A stretch of 43,371 nucleotides of DNA from a virus, in the IMG/VR virus record IMGVR_UViG_3300020202_000036, positions 1 to 43,371 of that record; one strand, written 5' to 3'. Position 1 is the first letter of the stretch. Every line of letters begins with the position of its first letter. The notes under the pieces are model-generated. The model saw only the letters and a list, made by a program, of their open reading frames with translations, ran no database searches and was not told the DNA's origin. Both the position numbers and the translations under genes were made by a program. Positions 36,834-43,371 of the stretch are shown piece by piece.

Positions 36834-38717
36834 TTATCTGATTCCCGCCCCACCGCGCAGTCGTGCGCCCCGGGTTCCGGCGCCGCCAGTCGCGCCGGCC
36901 GCGGCACTCGTCGCGCCGTTGCCGGTCGAGCTGTTGGAGCCGGTGTTCCCGGCCGCATCCTTGGCCCGGACCCGGATGTAGTACACCGTCGAGGCAGAGA
37001 GGCCCGTGACCTGGTAGCTCGTCACGTTCCCCACGTTCAGGTCGTTGTAACCCGAGACCGGCGAGCCGAAGCCTGAATCGTCGTCCACGTCGATCTCATA
37101 GGCGCTGACCCCCACGTCGTCCGTCGCCGCGGTCCAGGACCAGGTGATGGCCGAGCTCGTCACGGCCGTCGTCGAGACGTTCGTGGGCGCCGTCGGGCTC
37201 GACGTATCGGCCGCGTAGGGCGAGGAGCCGTAGCCGTTCACCCACTCGGTCAGGGTGTAGGAGGTCCCGCACATGTCGGTCGAGTACGCCCGGCAAAGTT
37301 CCTGGCGGATGTGTGTTTCATTCGGCCAGGGCCAGAGGGCGTCAGCGGTCAGGGTGTTCCAGCCGGTCTCGCCGTAGAGTGTTCCGGAGGTCCCGATCTT
37401 GTTGACGATCTCGGCCCCGATCTGGCCGCCGGAGAGGCCCGCCGTCTTGAGCGTGGACCCCGACTCGATGCGCGTGAAGTAGCGCATGCCGTTGGTCCGC
37501 GGGTTGGAAGTGATCGTCCCCGTTCCCCCGCACGCCGACCCGCCGTTGCCCGAACAATCCAAGTAGGTCCCCGACACCCCGTTCAGGGCCGCCGTCGGCC
37601 AGTTGGCCAGGATCGTATTCCGGACGGTGATGACGGTCGAGCCCGAAGAGTAGTCCCCGAGCCCCGTCTTGTCGATGCCCGTGGTGCGCGTGGACACCAG
37701 GACCAGGGTATTGTTCTCGGCCAGGATGGTCCGGTCTTCGGTCCCCGCGCCGAAGGAGATGCCGCCGTTGTCCGTGTCGATGAAGGCGCAGTTGCGCACC
37801 GTGGCCGAGGAGATGTCCCGGCCGCCTTCAAAACGCATCCCGTAGACGTTGTCCGACTCATCCCCCTTGACCACGTTGACCACGACGCCGCCCTCAAAGC
37901 CGCTCTGGTTGGCGCTCATGGGGATCGAGTTCTCGTTGTTCACGTAGTAAAGAGCGGCCTCCATGAAGTCCGGGGGCGAGGTAATATCGAGAACGACCGG
38001 GTTCAAGATCCAGGTCTTCTCGGAGTTGTAGATCGTGAAGACGGCCGACGGATTGCCGCACGAGGAACAGGTGTACCCGTCGCCTACCCAGCCGACCACT
38101 CGCCGGGCGATGAACTCGCGGACGTTATAGGCGAGCATCTGGTATCGGGAAGAGCCGGTCGAGTAGCCCACGAAGTAGCAGTCCTCGATGAGGCCCCCGG
38201 ACGCGCCCGGCTTCGACGCCCCGAAATCGGACGTGCCAATGGACAGGTTGGAGTTGTTCCCGCTCGTCTCCCCGCCCTTGAAGCCGCAGTTGAAGAATTT
38301 CCACTGGTGCCCAGTGATGTTCTTTTGCGATGGATAGTCGAAGATGAAGCCATTGAACTGCGTGTACCAGGTTGTCTCGGCGAGAAGCGAGTTAACGTTG
38401 CCCATGTCGAGCGCGTTGTCCAGCGTGATACGAGCACCGAAACGATTCTCGGCCCGGATGGTGACAGAGGAGGCCCAGGACGTGCCCTTGTCCATGCCGT
38501 TGTCGAATTCCATCCCCGCATAGCTGTAAACGCCATCCTTCACCACGACATCCAGGGGAAGAGACGTGTTGACAGCCCAAACCTTGTCCAGGGTCTTATA
38601 GGGAGCGCTCGTGGACCCGTCGCCGGTGGTGTCATTGCCGTCGTCGTCCACGTAGTAGGTCGCCCCGAAGGCTTGGGTGGATGCCAGTAGAAAGAACAGG
38701 CCGAGGAAGCGCCGCAT
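36834..38717 (-). CDS. Secreted beta-helix protein with fibronectin type III domain (cassette gene 3)
   Basis: A 627-residue protein from the ATG at 38717 (TAATG overlap). MRRFLGLFFLLASTQAFGA is a Sec signal. ATYYVDDDGNDTTGDGSTSAPYKTLDKV is the front of right-handed parallel beta-helix (pectate-lyase-like) proteins, and the helix runs to about residue 500. Residues about 520-600 are a fibronectin type III domain (P-T-x-V-x-x-T, then SAITWSWTAATDDVGVSAYE and YYIRVRAKDAAGN). It ends in a glycine/alanine/arginine tail. A tailspike-like fold with export signal. Confidence 0.85.
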   Translation of the reverse strand: MRRFLGLFFLLASTQAFGATYYVDDDGNDTTGDGSTSAPYKTLDKVWAVNTSLPLDVVVKDGVYSYAGMEFDNGMDKGTSWASSVTIRAENRFGARITLDNALDMGNVNSLLAETTWYTQFNGFIFDYPSQKNITGHQWKFFNCGFKGGETSGNNSNLSIGTSDFGASKPGASGGLIEDCYFVGYSTGSSRYQMLAYNVREFIARRVVGWVGDGYTCSSCGNPSAVFTIYNSEKTWILNPVVLDITSPPDFMEAALYYVNNENSIPMSANQSGFEGGVVVNVVKGDESDNVYGMRFEGGRDISSATVRNCAFIDTDNGGISFGAGTEDRTILAENNTLVLVSTRTTGIDKTGLGDYSSGSTVITVRNTILANWPTAALNGVSGTYLDCSGNGGSACGGTGTITSNPRTNGMRYFTRIESGSTLKTAGLSGGQIGAEIVNKIGTSGTLYGETGWNTLTADALWPWPNETHIRQELCRAYSTDMCGTSYTLTEWVNGYGSSPYAADTSSPTAPTNVSTTAVTSSAITWSWTAATDDVGVSAYEIDVDDDSGFGSPVSGYNDLNVGNVTSYQVTGLSASTVYYIRVRAKDAAGNTGSNSSTGNGATSAAAGATGGAGTRGARLRGGAGIR

Positions 38718-39451
38718 TAGTCTTTCACCGCCACGCCGACGATTTCCCACTCATGGTTTGCCGAAAGAGTCCAGCTCATCGTTGTCGTCGCTCCGGTTGC
38801 TGTTTCGCGGCTCGAAGCACCCCACACGTCCTGGGTCGCCTCATCCGAATAGTTCTCGGTCTGGTTGGCGCCTAGGGACGGAGTGGCCGCCGCGTCGGCG
38901 AAATACTCAAGGCAATCCACGCAGACGTCGCCCGAGGCGCTCGCCACATCGACCGTCGCCGGAGTGGCGGTGCCGTTGGCGCCCGTGAAGGCGCCAAGCT
39001 GGGTTGTCTGATTGACGCCCGTGAACGACATTGCGCCGGCTTTCCATCCGCTCGTCGTTCCGCTCATCGTCACGACGACGTCATTCGCGCCGGATGGGGG
39101 GTTGTTCAGATACCACAGCTCCGCCGTGTCGTTGCCGCCGGAGTTCTTCTCGCGTCGGCCCAGCGTCATCGCCTGACCGCCGTAGGTGATGCCAGACACC
39201 TGCCGAACCGTGGCGCTATTCCAGTGAGAGACGCAGACCAAGAGGAACCGCTCGCTGCCGGAGGTGGTATGCGAGAACGTGAGCGAGGAAGCGTTCTCAG
39301 TCCCATCGGCGTGCGAGGCCGCATCGAACGTGAGAGCGCCCCCACCGCCCCCTGAAGATCCGGCCAAGAGCGGCCCCGCGTGCCGACGCGGTGACGCCCC
39401 CCAGCCGGACGCGGGCAGCAGGAACGTCAACAGAAGCACGGTCAGCTTCAT
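38717..39451 (-). CDS. Secreted beta-rich protein (cassette gene 2)
   Basis: A 244-residue protein. MKLTVLLLTFLLPASGWGAS is a Sec signal. After a glycine run, FSHTTSGSERFLLVCVSHWN and VSGITYGGQAMTLG, then LNNPPSGANDVVVTMSG and SFTGVNQTTQLGAF follow a beta-sandwich pattern seen in phage and bacterial surface proteins. The start overlaps the previous stop (ATGA). Confidence 0.8.
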   Translation of the reverse strand: MKLTVLLLTFLLPASGWGASPRRHAGPLLAGSSGGGGGALTFDAASHADGTENASSLTFSHTTSGSERFLLVCVSHWNSATVRQVSGITYGGQAMTLGRREKNSGGNDTAELWYLNNPPSGANDVVVTMSGTTSGWKAGAMSFTGVNQTTQLGAFTGANGTATPATVDVASASGDVCVDCLEYFADAAATPSLGANQTENYSDEATQDVWGASSRETATGATTTMSWTLSANHEWEIVGVAVKD

Positions 39452-40803
39452 CGGCTCGACTTCAGCTTCCTTCGGATATTCATGACCAAGTCCATCCCGT
39501 AGCTCGCCACGGTCGAAACGTCGGTCGTGGTCGCGTCCCCGCTCCGGGCCAAGTCGATCAACATGACCGTCCCCGCCGTCATGGCCGATCCCCAAGCCGC
39601 CGAGGTGTAGCGCACATACTCCAGGTCGTCCTGGGCGCCCGAGGCGTCCGCCGTGAACTGGAGCGTCACGGAGTTGGAGGTAATGTTGGAAGTCGTCGGC
39701 ATGGCCGCAGACGCCGCGTAGGTCGAGAAGGTCGCCACGTAGGTGTGCGAGGAGGTGTCGGCGGCCGAGAGTCGGAAATAGAAGCTCAGGACAACGTTGG
39801 TGGAGGTGTCGATGTCGTCCGGGATGACGTAGCGGTAGCGCACCCAGTTCGCGTTGACGTTCGCCGTCCCCGAGTAGGACGCCGACCCGAAGTAGGGGCT
39901 GGTCGAGGTCGTCACGGGCGTGGCGTTGGTCGAGTACTGCACGACCATGGGGTAGACGTCCTCACGGACATACATGGGCGAGACGGGCGTGATCGAGGAG
40001 GCGTTGAAGGTGTAGACGGTCGTCCCGCCGATCAGCACATTCCCCTGGTTGCCGGGGAAATAGAGCTGCTGAATCCCGTCGCCGTCCGAGTCCACCGATT
40101 CAAAGCCGGCGGCGTAGGCCGTCCCGGTGAATGTGGCCGACCCCACCACGTAGAGCTTGGCCGTGTTCCCGTTGAGCGTGTTCGTGCCAATGGCGACCGA
40201 ATCCGCCGTGGAGGTCGTCTTGACCAGGGTTCCAGATCGGTTCCATGGCGATTCAATGGCCGAGAGGTTCGTCAGGGCCGACCCGTCGCCGGAGAAGGCG
40301 GTCGCGGCCACGGTCCCCAAGACATGGATCTTGCTCGTGGGGTTGGAGACGCCGAAGCCCGTGTTGCCGTTGGTCGAGACGAACACGTTCTCGACCAGCG
40401 CCCCCGCGCTGGCCACGGCGACGCCAAACCCGCCCTGCTTCGCATACAGGCCCGCCAAGGGGTTCGCTTGGCTGTAGAAGGTCACGTCTGGGAAGTCCAA
40501 GCTCCCATACCCCGCCACCGCCCGTTGGAGCACAAGGTTCAGGGCCGAGGCCGTGTTCGTCGCCACATGCAACACGCCGTAGTTGGCGGTCGTGTTGATC
40601 GAAGTTTTTCCGACCGAAGGCTGATAGAGGTTGGAGTCACCGAGCGTCGAGCCGGCCGTCCAATAGGGCATATACCCGGCGGAACCGCTTCCGGAAACCG
40701 TGCCGGAGCCGCCGCCCGCCGGCTTATAAACGATCTCGGCCAGGGCCAGAACCGGCCCCGCCATGAGAGCCAACCCAAAAACCCCCTTCAGAAGTTTCCT
40801 CAT
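39448..40803 (-). CDS. Secreted tail-fibre-like protein (cassette gene 1)
   Basis: A 451-residue protein. RKLLKGVFGLALMAGPVLALAE is a Sec signal. Repeats such as VGKTSINTTANYGVLHVATN, NPTSKIHVLGTVAATAFSGD and GSALTNLSA are the shaft repeats of phage tail-fibre proteins. The ATG at 40803 was chosen because AAGGAG lies just upstream, after a terminator hairpin. A fibre with an export signal is not what a virion protein made in the cytoplasm needs. Confidence 0.8.
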   Translation of the reverse strand: MRKLLKGVFGLALMAGPVLALAEIVYKPAGGGSGTVSGSGSAGYMPYWTAGSTLGDSNLYQPSVGKTSINTTANYGVLHVATNTASALNLVLQRAVAGYGSLDFPDVTFYSQANPLAGLYAKQGGFGVAVASAGALVENVFVSTNGNTGFGVSNPTSKIHVLGTVAATAFSGDGSALTNLSAIESPWNRSGTLVKTTSTADSVAIGTNTLNGNTAKLYVVGSATFTGTAYAAGFESVDSDGDGIQQLYFPGNQGNVLIGGTTVYTFNASSITPVSPMYVREDVYPMVVQYSTNATPVTTSTSPYFGSASYSGTANVNANWVRYRYVIPDDIDTSTNVVLSFYFRLSAADTSSHTYVATFSTYAASAAMPTTSNITSNSVTLQFTADASGAQDDLEYVRYTSAAWGSAMTAGTVMLIDLARSGDATTTDVSTVASYGMDLVMNIRRKLKSSR

Positions 40804-40822
40804 CATCTCTCCTTCCCAACGG

Positions 40823-40870
40823 AAAAAGGCCGTGAACCCGATAGGCACCACACCTATCGAATCCACGGCC
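40823..40870 (-). terminator. Terminator or attenuator ahead of the secreted cassette
   Basis: GGCCGTG/CACGGCC and CGATAGG/CCTATCG form one long hairpin on the minus strand with five T residues after it. The fibre gene's Shine-Dalgarno follows at once, so the hairpin sits in the 5' leader. It either ends an upstream transcript or attenuates the cassette. Confidence 0.75.
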
Positions 40871-40880
40871 TCAATACCGT

Positions 40881-40933
40881 TGGTCAGCCTGGGAGGGATT
40901 GAGCCCTCGTGTTCCCCCGGATTATAAGCCCGG
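40881..40933 (-). other. tRNA 3'-half-like segment
   Basis: On the minus strand CCGGG-CTTATAA-TCCGG (40933-40917) is a good anticodon arm, with T33, anticodon UAU and A37. It is followed by GAGGG-CTCAAT-CCCTC, a T-arm-like hairpin, and the bases run into CCA (40883-40881). No matching acceptor or D arm is found upstream. It may be a tRNA remnant, a captured 3' end of a host tRNA gene (as in attP cores), or chance. Confidence 0.35.
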
Positions 40934-41100
40934 GCCAGGTCAGAATGTCAGATCAAATCCAGCCGTTAAACCTCGTGTCGTTCCTTACGCATCTCGTCCA
41001 CCCGCGACCATCCAAAAACTGACAAACGTTCGCCGCCAAATAGAACCATCGCCAGAATCGAGGATGTCGGCACGCCAAAAATGAAAATGCCTGCTCAAGT
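40934..41100. other. Intergenic stretch without gene
   Basis: No gene or clear promoter is visible in this part of the gap between the small leftward genes and the tRNA-like segment. Confidence 0.4.
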
Positions 41101-41268
41101 TCACGCATCTTCGGACTCCCGCCTTAATACTTCATGGTACCGGTCCACCAGCTCGTACTGCCTCGGATTGTGCAGCGCCATCCTCAACTGCCCGTCCGGG
41201 CACGTATAAATTATCAGGTACCCCTCAGGAAACATCCCGTCCAATGCCTCCTGATAGTCCTCCCTCAC
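41101..41268 (-). CDS. Hypothetical small protein
   Basis: A 55-residue protein with a GTG start overlapping the preceding stop (GTGA). It reads REDYQEALDGMFPEGYLIIY, then CPDGQLRMALHNPRQYEL, a strand-helix pattern. The family is not recognised. Confidence 0.65.
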   Translation of the reverse strand: MREDYQEALDGMFPEGYLIIYTCPDGQLRMALHNPRQYELVDRYHEVLRRESEDA

Positions 41269-41444
41269 CGCAATTCCCCCACCTTTACCCCATTCAAAAA
41301 CACGTCCACCAAGCGCACCCCACCCTCTTCCCTTACCTTCAAATCCAAAGATCCCCGCTTCGTCACGTACCCAGTCCCAAACCATTCCACCGATAAGCTC
41401 GATTCGTCACCCTTCGTCCCAAGGCGTATCGTCAACGAAGGCAT
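41265..41444 (-). CDS. Hypothetical small beta-rich protein
   Basis: A 59-residue protein, MPSLTIRLGTKGDESSLSVE..., made of alternating strands and glycine turns and ending FLNGVKVGELR. It is coupled to the next gene by GTGA. The family is not recognised. Confidence 0.65.
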   Translation of the reverse strand: MPSLTIRLGTKGDESSLSVEWFGTGYVTKRGSLDLKVREEGGVRLVDVFLNGVKVGELR

Positions 41445-41733
41445 ATCCTAACCTCAATTCGCTTTTTACCCATTTTTCAAAAAACGGATTCGCGTTTTAG
41501 GCCCGTGTATGGGGGAGGGGGAAGTATCTTTATTCACCTTGACCCCCGGGGGCTTTCTCCCCTCCCCACCCCCTGTAGCCATTATCAACAAACGTTACGT
41601 ATTCTCGCATCAACTTCTGATATCCCACGGTATGACGCATCCATACTCTTGTATAGCCTTATGCTTCATACACTTTCAAACGCGCTGAATATTATTGCGT
41701 TGAAGCGTCTTAACTAGCACTCAAAAGGCTTGT
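41445..41733. other. Gene-free stretch with G-quadruplex-like runs
   Basis: No gene is seen. The minus strand carries G5-T-G4-A-G4 and, eleven bases on, G5 (41573-41543), a four-run G-quadruplex motif. The plus strand carries G5-A-G5 near 41512-41522. It follows the small-terminase candidate and has an AT-rich side at 41590-41700. Confidence 0.5.
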
Positions 41734-42264
41734 CTACTCAACACTTTCAGAAGCCATCAATTCGTCAACATCCGTAACAATCTCAGCGTCGATGACCATA
41801 CTTTTCTCGATTTCTTGACGCCGCTTTTTCAAAAGTTCAAGTTCTGAACTTAGCCCTTCCGTCACACTTTTCACGCTGACATTCTCGGTAGACTCGCCTC
41901 TCAGGAGCCTTGCCTTATCAGTTGCCGTGGCAGCTCCTATCATAACGCTGAGGGCTCTTTCCTTCTCCCAGCGTTCAGGGGTTAACGTGGAGAGTGCCAT
42001 ATCGGCTTGATGTTCGTAGATAGCCGCCATGGTTTTCCGTCTACGCTCGACCACTTCGGGGTTAATGATATCTTGAATCTGAGGATCTTTGACAGCGGCA
42101 TTGATGGTAGCGAGGGCAACGCCATGTCTTGTGGCAACATCTCTATACGAATACCCAGCGGCGACATCCTCAGCTATGGCGATTCTCTTGGCGAGACTAT
42201 ACCGAATGGCCTGGGGTTTAATTTGGTCTAGAGGTGTTCGACTATGTGCCAGATGCTTGCCCAT
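41734..42264 (-). CDS. Small terminase-like DNA-binding protein
   Basis: A 176-residue protein. RIAIAEDVAAGYSYRDVATRHGVALATINAAVKDP is a helix-turn-helix (about residues 27-62) of the resolvase-like type used by small terminase subunits. NPEVVERRRKTMAAIYEHQA and the charged helices after it would form the oligomer body; the acidic tail could contact the large subunit. GGAG precedes the ATG. Five genes for secreted proteins, plus two small ones, lie between it and terL, which is unusual. A plain transcriptional regulator is the alternative. Confidence 0.65.
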   Translation of the reverse strand: MGKHLAHSRTPLDQIKPQAIRYSLAKRIAIAEDVAAGYSYRDVATRHGVALATINAAVKDPQIQDIINPEVVERRRKTMAAIYEHQADMALSTLTPERWEKERALSVMIGAATATDKARLLRGESTENVSVKSVTEGLSSELELLKKRRQEIEKSMVIDAEIVTDVDELMASESVE

Positions 42265-42268
42265 ATTC

Positions 42269-42451
42269 TTACTCCAGGGTTCTAGGTCTGACTGATGCTG
42301 TCATATGCCTATCCCAATCTCTCTGATCCAGTTCATACACAAGGTTGCGGTCCAAGTCTGACTGATTAAACGTCTTGGCTTCCTTGAGGCGTTGTTTCTG
42401 GAAGTCCCATTTGACGTAGACCTTGCCTGATTTCCTCAATGACTTGGGCAT
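42269..42451 (-). CDS. Hypothetical small basic protein
   Basis: A 60-residue protein (MPKSLRKSGKVYVKWDFQKQ...), helical and charged, four bases ahead of the small-terminase candidate. GAGGA precedes the ATG. The family is not recognised. Confidence 0.65.
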   Translation of the reverse strand: MPKSLRKSGKVYVKWDFQKQRLKEAKTFNQSDLDRNLVYELDQRDWDRHMTASVRPRTLE

Positions 42452-42783
42452 ACTGTCCTCAAAAGGTCCATGTCCACGCTAGAGAACGTGAACATGGATA
42501 GATTGAATATGGACTCAATGGATAGAGTCCGGGCTTTAGACGAGCGCTATGCATTTTGGGCGCGTCTTGGTTGTTGCTATGGGTCGGGATCAATAGCTCT
42601 CTCACGGATTCGGACTGTCCGCCTTCTATCGTCCGATTGTTAGGCTCCAGACGGTCCTTGACCTGGATACCAGTTAGCGACGCGCTGGCTTACTCCGGTT
42701 CACAAGCCACTTGGCCGGTCAGCCCTTGGCTTTCCCTGGACTGAACCACTCCGCGACCGGCCTCGGATTGAGCTATAGTCAAA
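42452..42783. other. Gap with hairpins and two weak opposing frames
   Basis: Hairpins lie at 42468-42497 (CCATGT/ACATGG with CACG/CGTG inside) and 42511-42530 (GGACTC/GAGTCC). A plus-strand frame of 57 residues (42470-42643, MSTLENVNMDRLNMDSMDRV...) and a minus-strand frame of 48 residues (42459-42605) overlap here, and neither has a good ribosome site. I would not call either. A promoter for the genes to the left may lie here. Confidence 0.35.
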
Positions 42784-42969
42784 TTATCGGTACCAACCCC
42801 AGCCATTCGCCTTGGCCCTGGGGCGCGCCTTCTTCTCGGGCTTCAACTTGCCCGCATGGGCCTCGCAGACGATCGCCCACTTCTCATCCGGCCCTATGTA
42901 CAATTGGCCGGCTTGGGGCTTCACCTCGACCTTGCAAAAGGCGCAAGGCCCTCCGTACTTGTTCCGCAT
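42784..42969 (-). CDS. Small zinc-binding protein
   Basis: A 61-residue protein with CAFCKVEV near the front and IVCEAHAGK in the middle (C-x2-C and C-x2-H), then a basic tail (KKARPRAKANG). Second gene of the late region. The fold looks like a short treble-clef finger. Confidence 0.75.
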   Translation of the reverse strand: MRNKYGGPCAFCKVEVKPQAGQLYIGPDEKWAIVCEAHAGKLKPEKKARPRAKANGWGWYR

Positions 42970-43000
42970 AGTTCACCTCTCTAGTTGTGAACTCCAGCCT

Positions 43001-43267
43001 TCAAATCCCTTCGGCCTCTATGGCCTTCAGCTCCGCGTCTGTGGGCTCCCTGACCGCGTCCAAGGCCCTCGTATTGAGCCCAAACAGGTCCCGCGGCGCA
43101 TATTGGTGCTGTTTCCACTTCCACCAGGCCATGAGCGCCTTGTGGCTCATGGGCGACTCGGACTTGCGGTAGTCCACCCGGCCCTTGTGCCGAAAAATCC
43201 GGCTCGGCATCTTGGGCGAGGAGGGCGGCTTGTACTTCCGGCCCCTTCGAAACGGACTGAACGCCAT
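43001..43267 (-). CDS. Hypothetical basic protein, first late gene
   Basis: An 88-residue protein with a very basic front (MAFSPFRRGRKYKPPSSPKM...) and an acidic end (VREPTDAELKAIEAEGI); the middle is tryptophan-rich (LMAWWKWKQHQY). Its start lies inside the circular overlap, so the ribosome site is at bases 22-40 of the left end. No family is recognised. Confidence 0.65.
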   Translation of the reverse strand: MAFSPFRRGRKYKPPSSPKMPSRIFRHKGRVDYRKSESPMSHKALMAWWKWKQHQYAPRDLFGLNTRALDAVREPTDAELKAIEAEGI

Positions 43268-43371
43268 AAATCCATGCCTGGCGCTGACCAGGCATCGGGA
43301 GGCCTGTTGGCCCCTTCGGCGCGGACTTACGGGGTCACTTCCCCAGCCCTGACCGAAATGAAAAAAGGCCT
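43245..43371. repeat. Direct terminal repeat, right copy
   Basis: Identical to bases 1-127; see the left copy. It contains the start of the first late gene and its structured leader. Confidence 0.95.

Noticed and set aside
37311-38690. 459-residue plus-strand frame opposite the beta-helix gene
   Set aside because: Antisense shadow of a high-GC gene; no motif and no ribosome site.
39391-40902. 503-residue plus-strand frame opposite the fibre-like gene
   Set aside because: Antisense shadow, very rich in arginine/glycine/valine, crossing a terminator and a gene boundary.
1-43371. CRISPR array, insertion sequence or rRNA
   Set aside because: No regularly spaced repeats, transposase motifs or rRNA-like sequence seen anywhere in the window.

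Overview
The window is almost certainly one complete genome of a temperate, short-tailed (podovirus-like) phage or prophage. The first 127 bases and the last 127 bases are identical, which is how an assembler writes a closed circle, so the unique genome is about 43.24 kb and the ends are arbitrary. The gene content is phage: portal, large terminase, scaffold, an N4-gp56-like capsid protein, short-tail genes, three candidate ejection proteins, an M23 endopeptidase with a holin-like gene, and a tyrosine integrase. I see no tape-measure gene and no DNA polymerase. The host is probably Gram-negative, because the phage carries heptosyltransferase-like GT9 enzymes, lipobox lipoproteins and Sec signal peptides. 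I cannot name the host.

Layout. (1) A rightward RHH/RelE-type toxin-antitoxin pair at 0.35-0.92 kb behind its own operator-promoter. (2) A long leftward early operon from about 14.3 kb down to 0.9 kb, made of some 45 tightly overlapping small genes. Its recognisable core at 7.3-10.6 kb is a replication module: a Sak4-like ATPase, a DUF669 protein with an SSB-like tail, two restriction-fold nucleases and a DnaD/O-like initiator. Many of the other genes are zinc-ribbon or one-helix membrane microproteins. (3) A control region at 13.5-14.35 kb with a large nested palindrome that covers a good leftward promoter. (4) A rightward lysogeny region at 14.35-17.54 kb with two ribbon-helix-helix-like regulators, a TRL-like lipoprotein, integrase, a candidate att region, and a three-gene operon under a promoter containing an inverted repeat. 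(5) A leftward late region that starts at 43.27 kb, just past a strong terminator, and runs down to 17.64 kb. Its order is small terminase candidate, five genes for secreted proteins, large terminase, portal, scaffold, capsid, a GT9/methyltransferase/GT9 cassette, tail and ejection proteins, then lysis genes. It ends in a convergent terminator.

The most unusual points are: five consecutive signal-peptide genes, including tail-fibre-like and beta-helix proteins, between the terminase genes; a lysogeny switch that appears to use RHH proteins rather than a CI/Cro pair; an operator sequence shared between the toxin-antitoxin promoter and that switch; a surface-sugar cassette inside the head-tail operon; and a tRNA 3'-half-like segment followed by a terminator in front of the fibre genes. 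Function calls come from motifs and gene order read by eye; no database search was possible.
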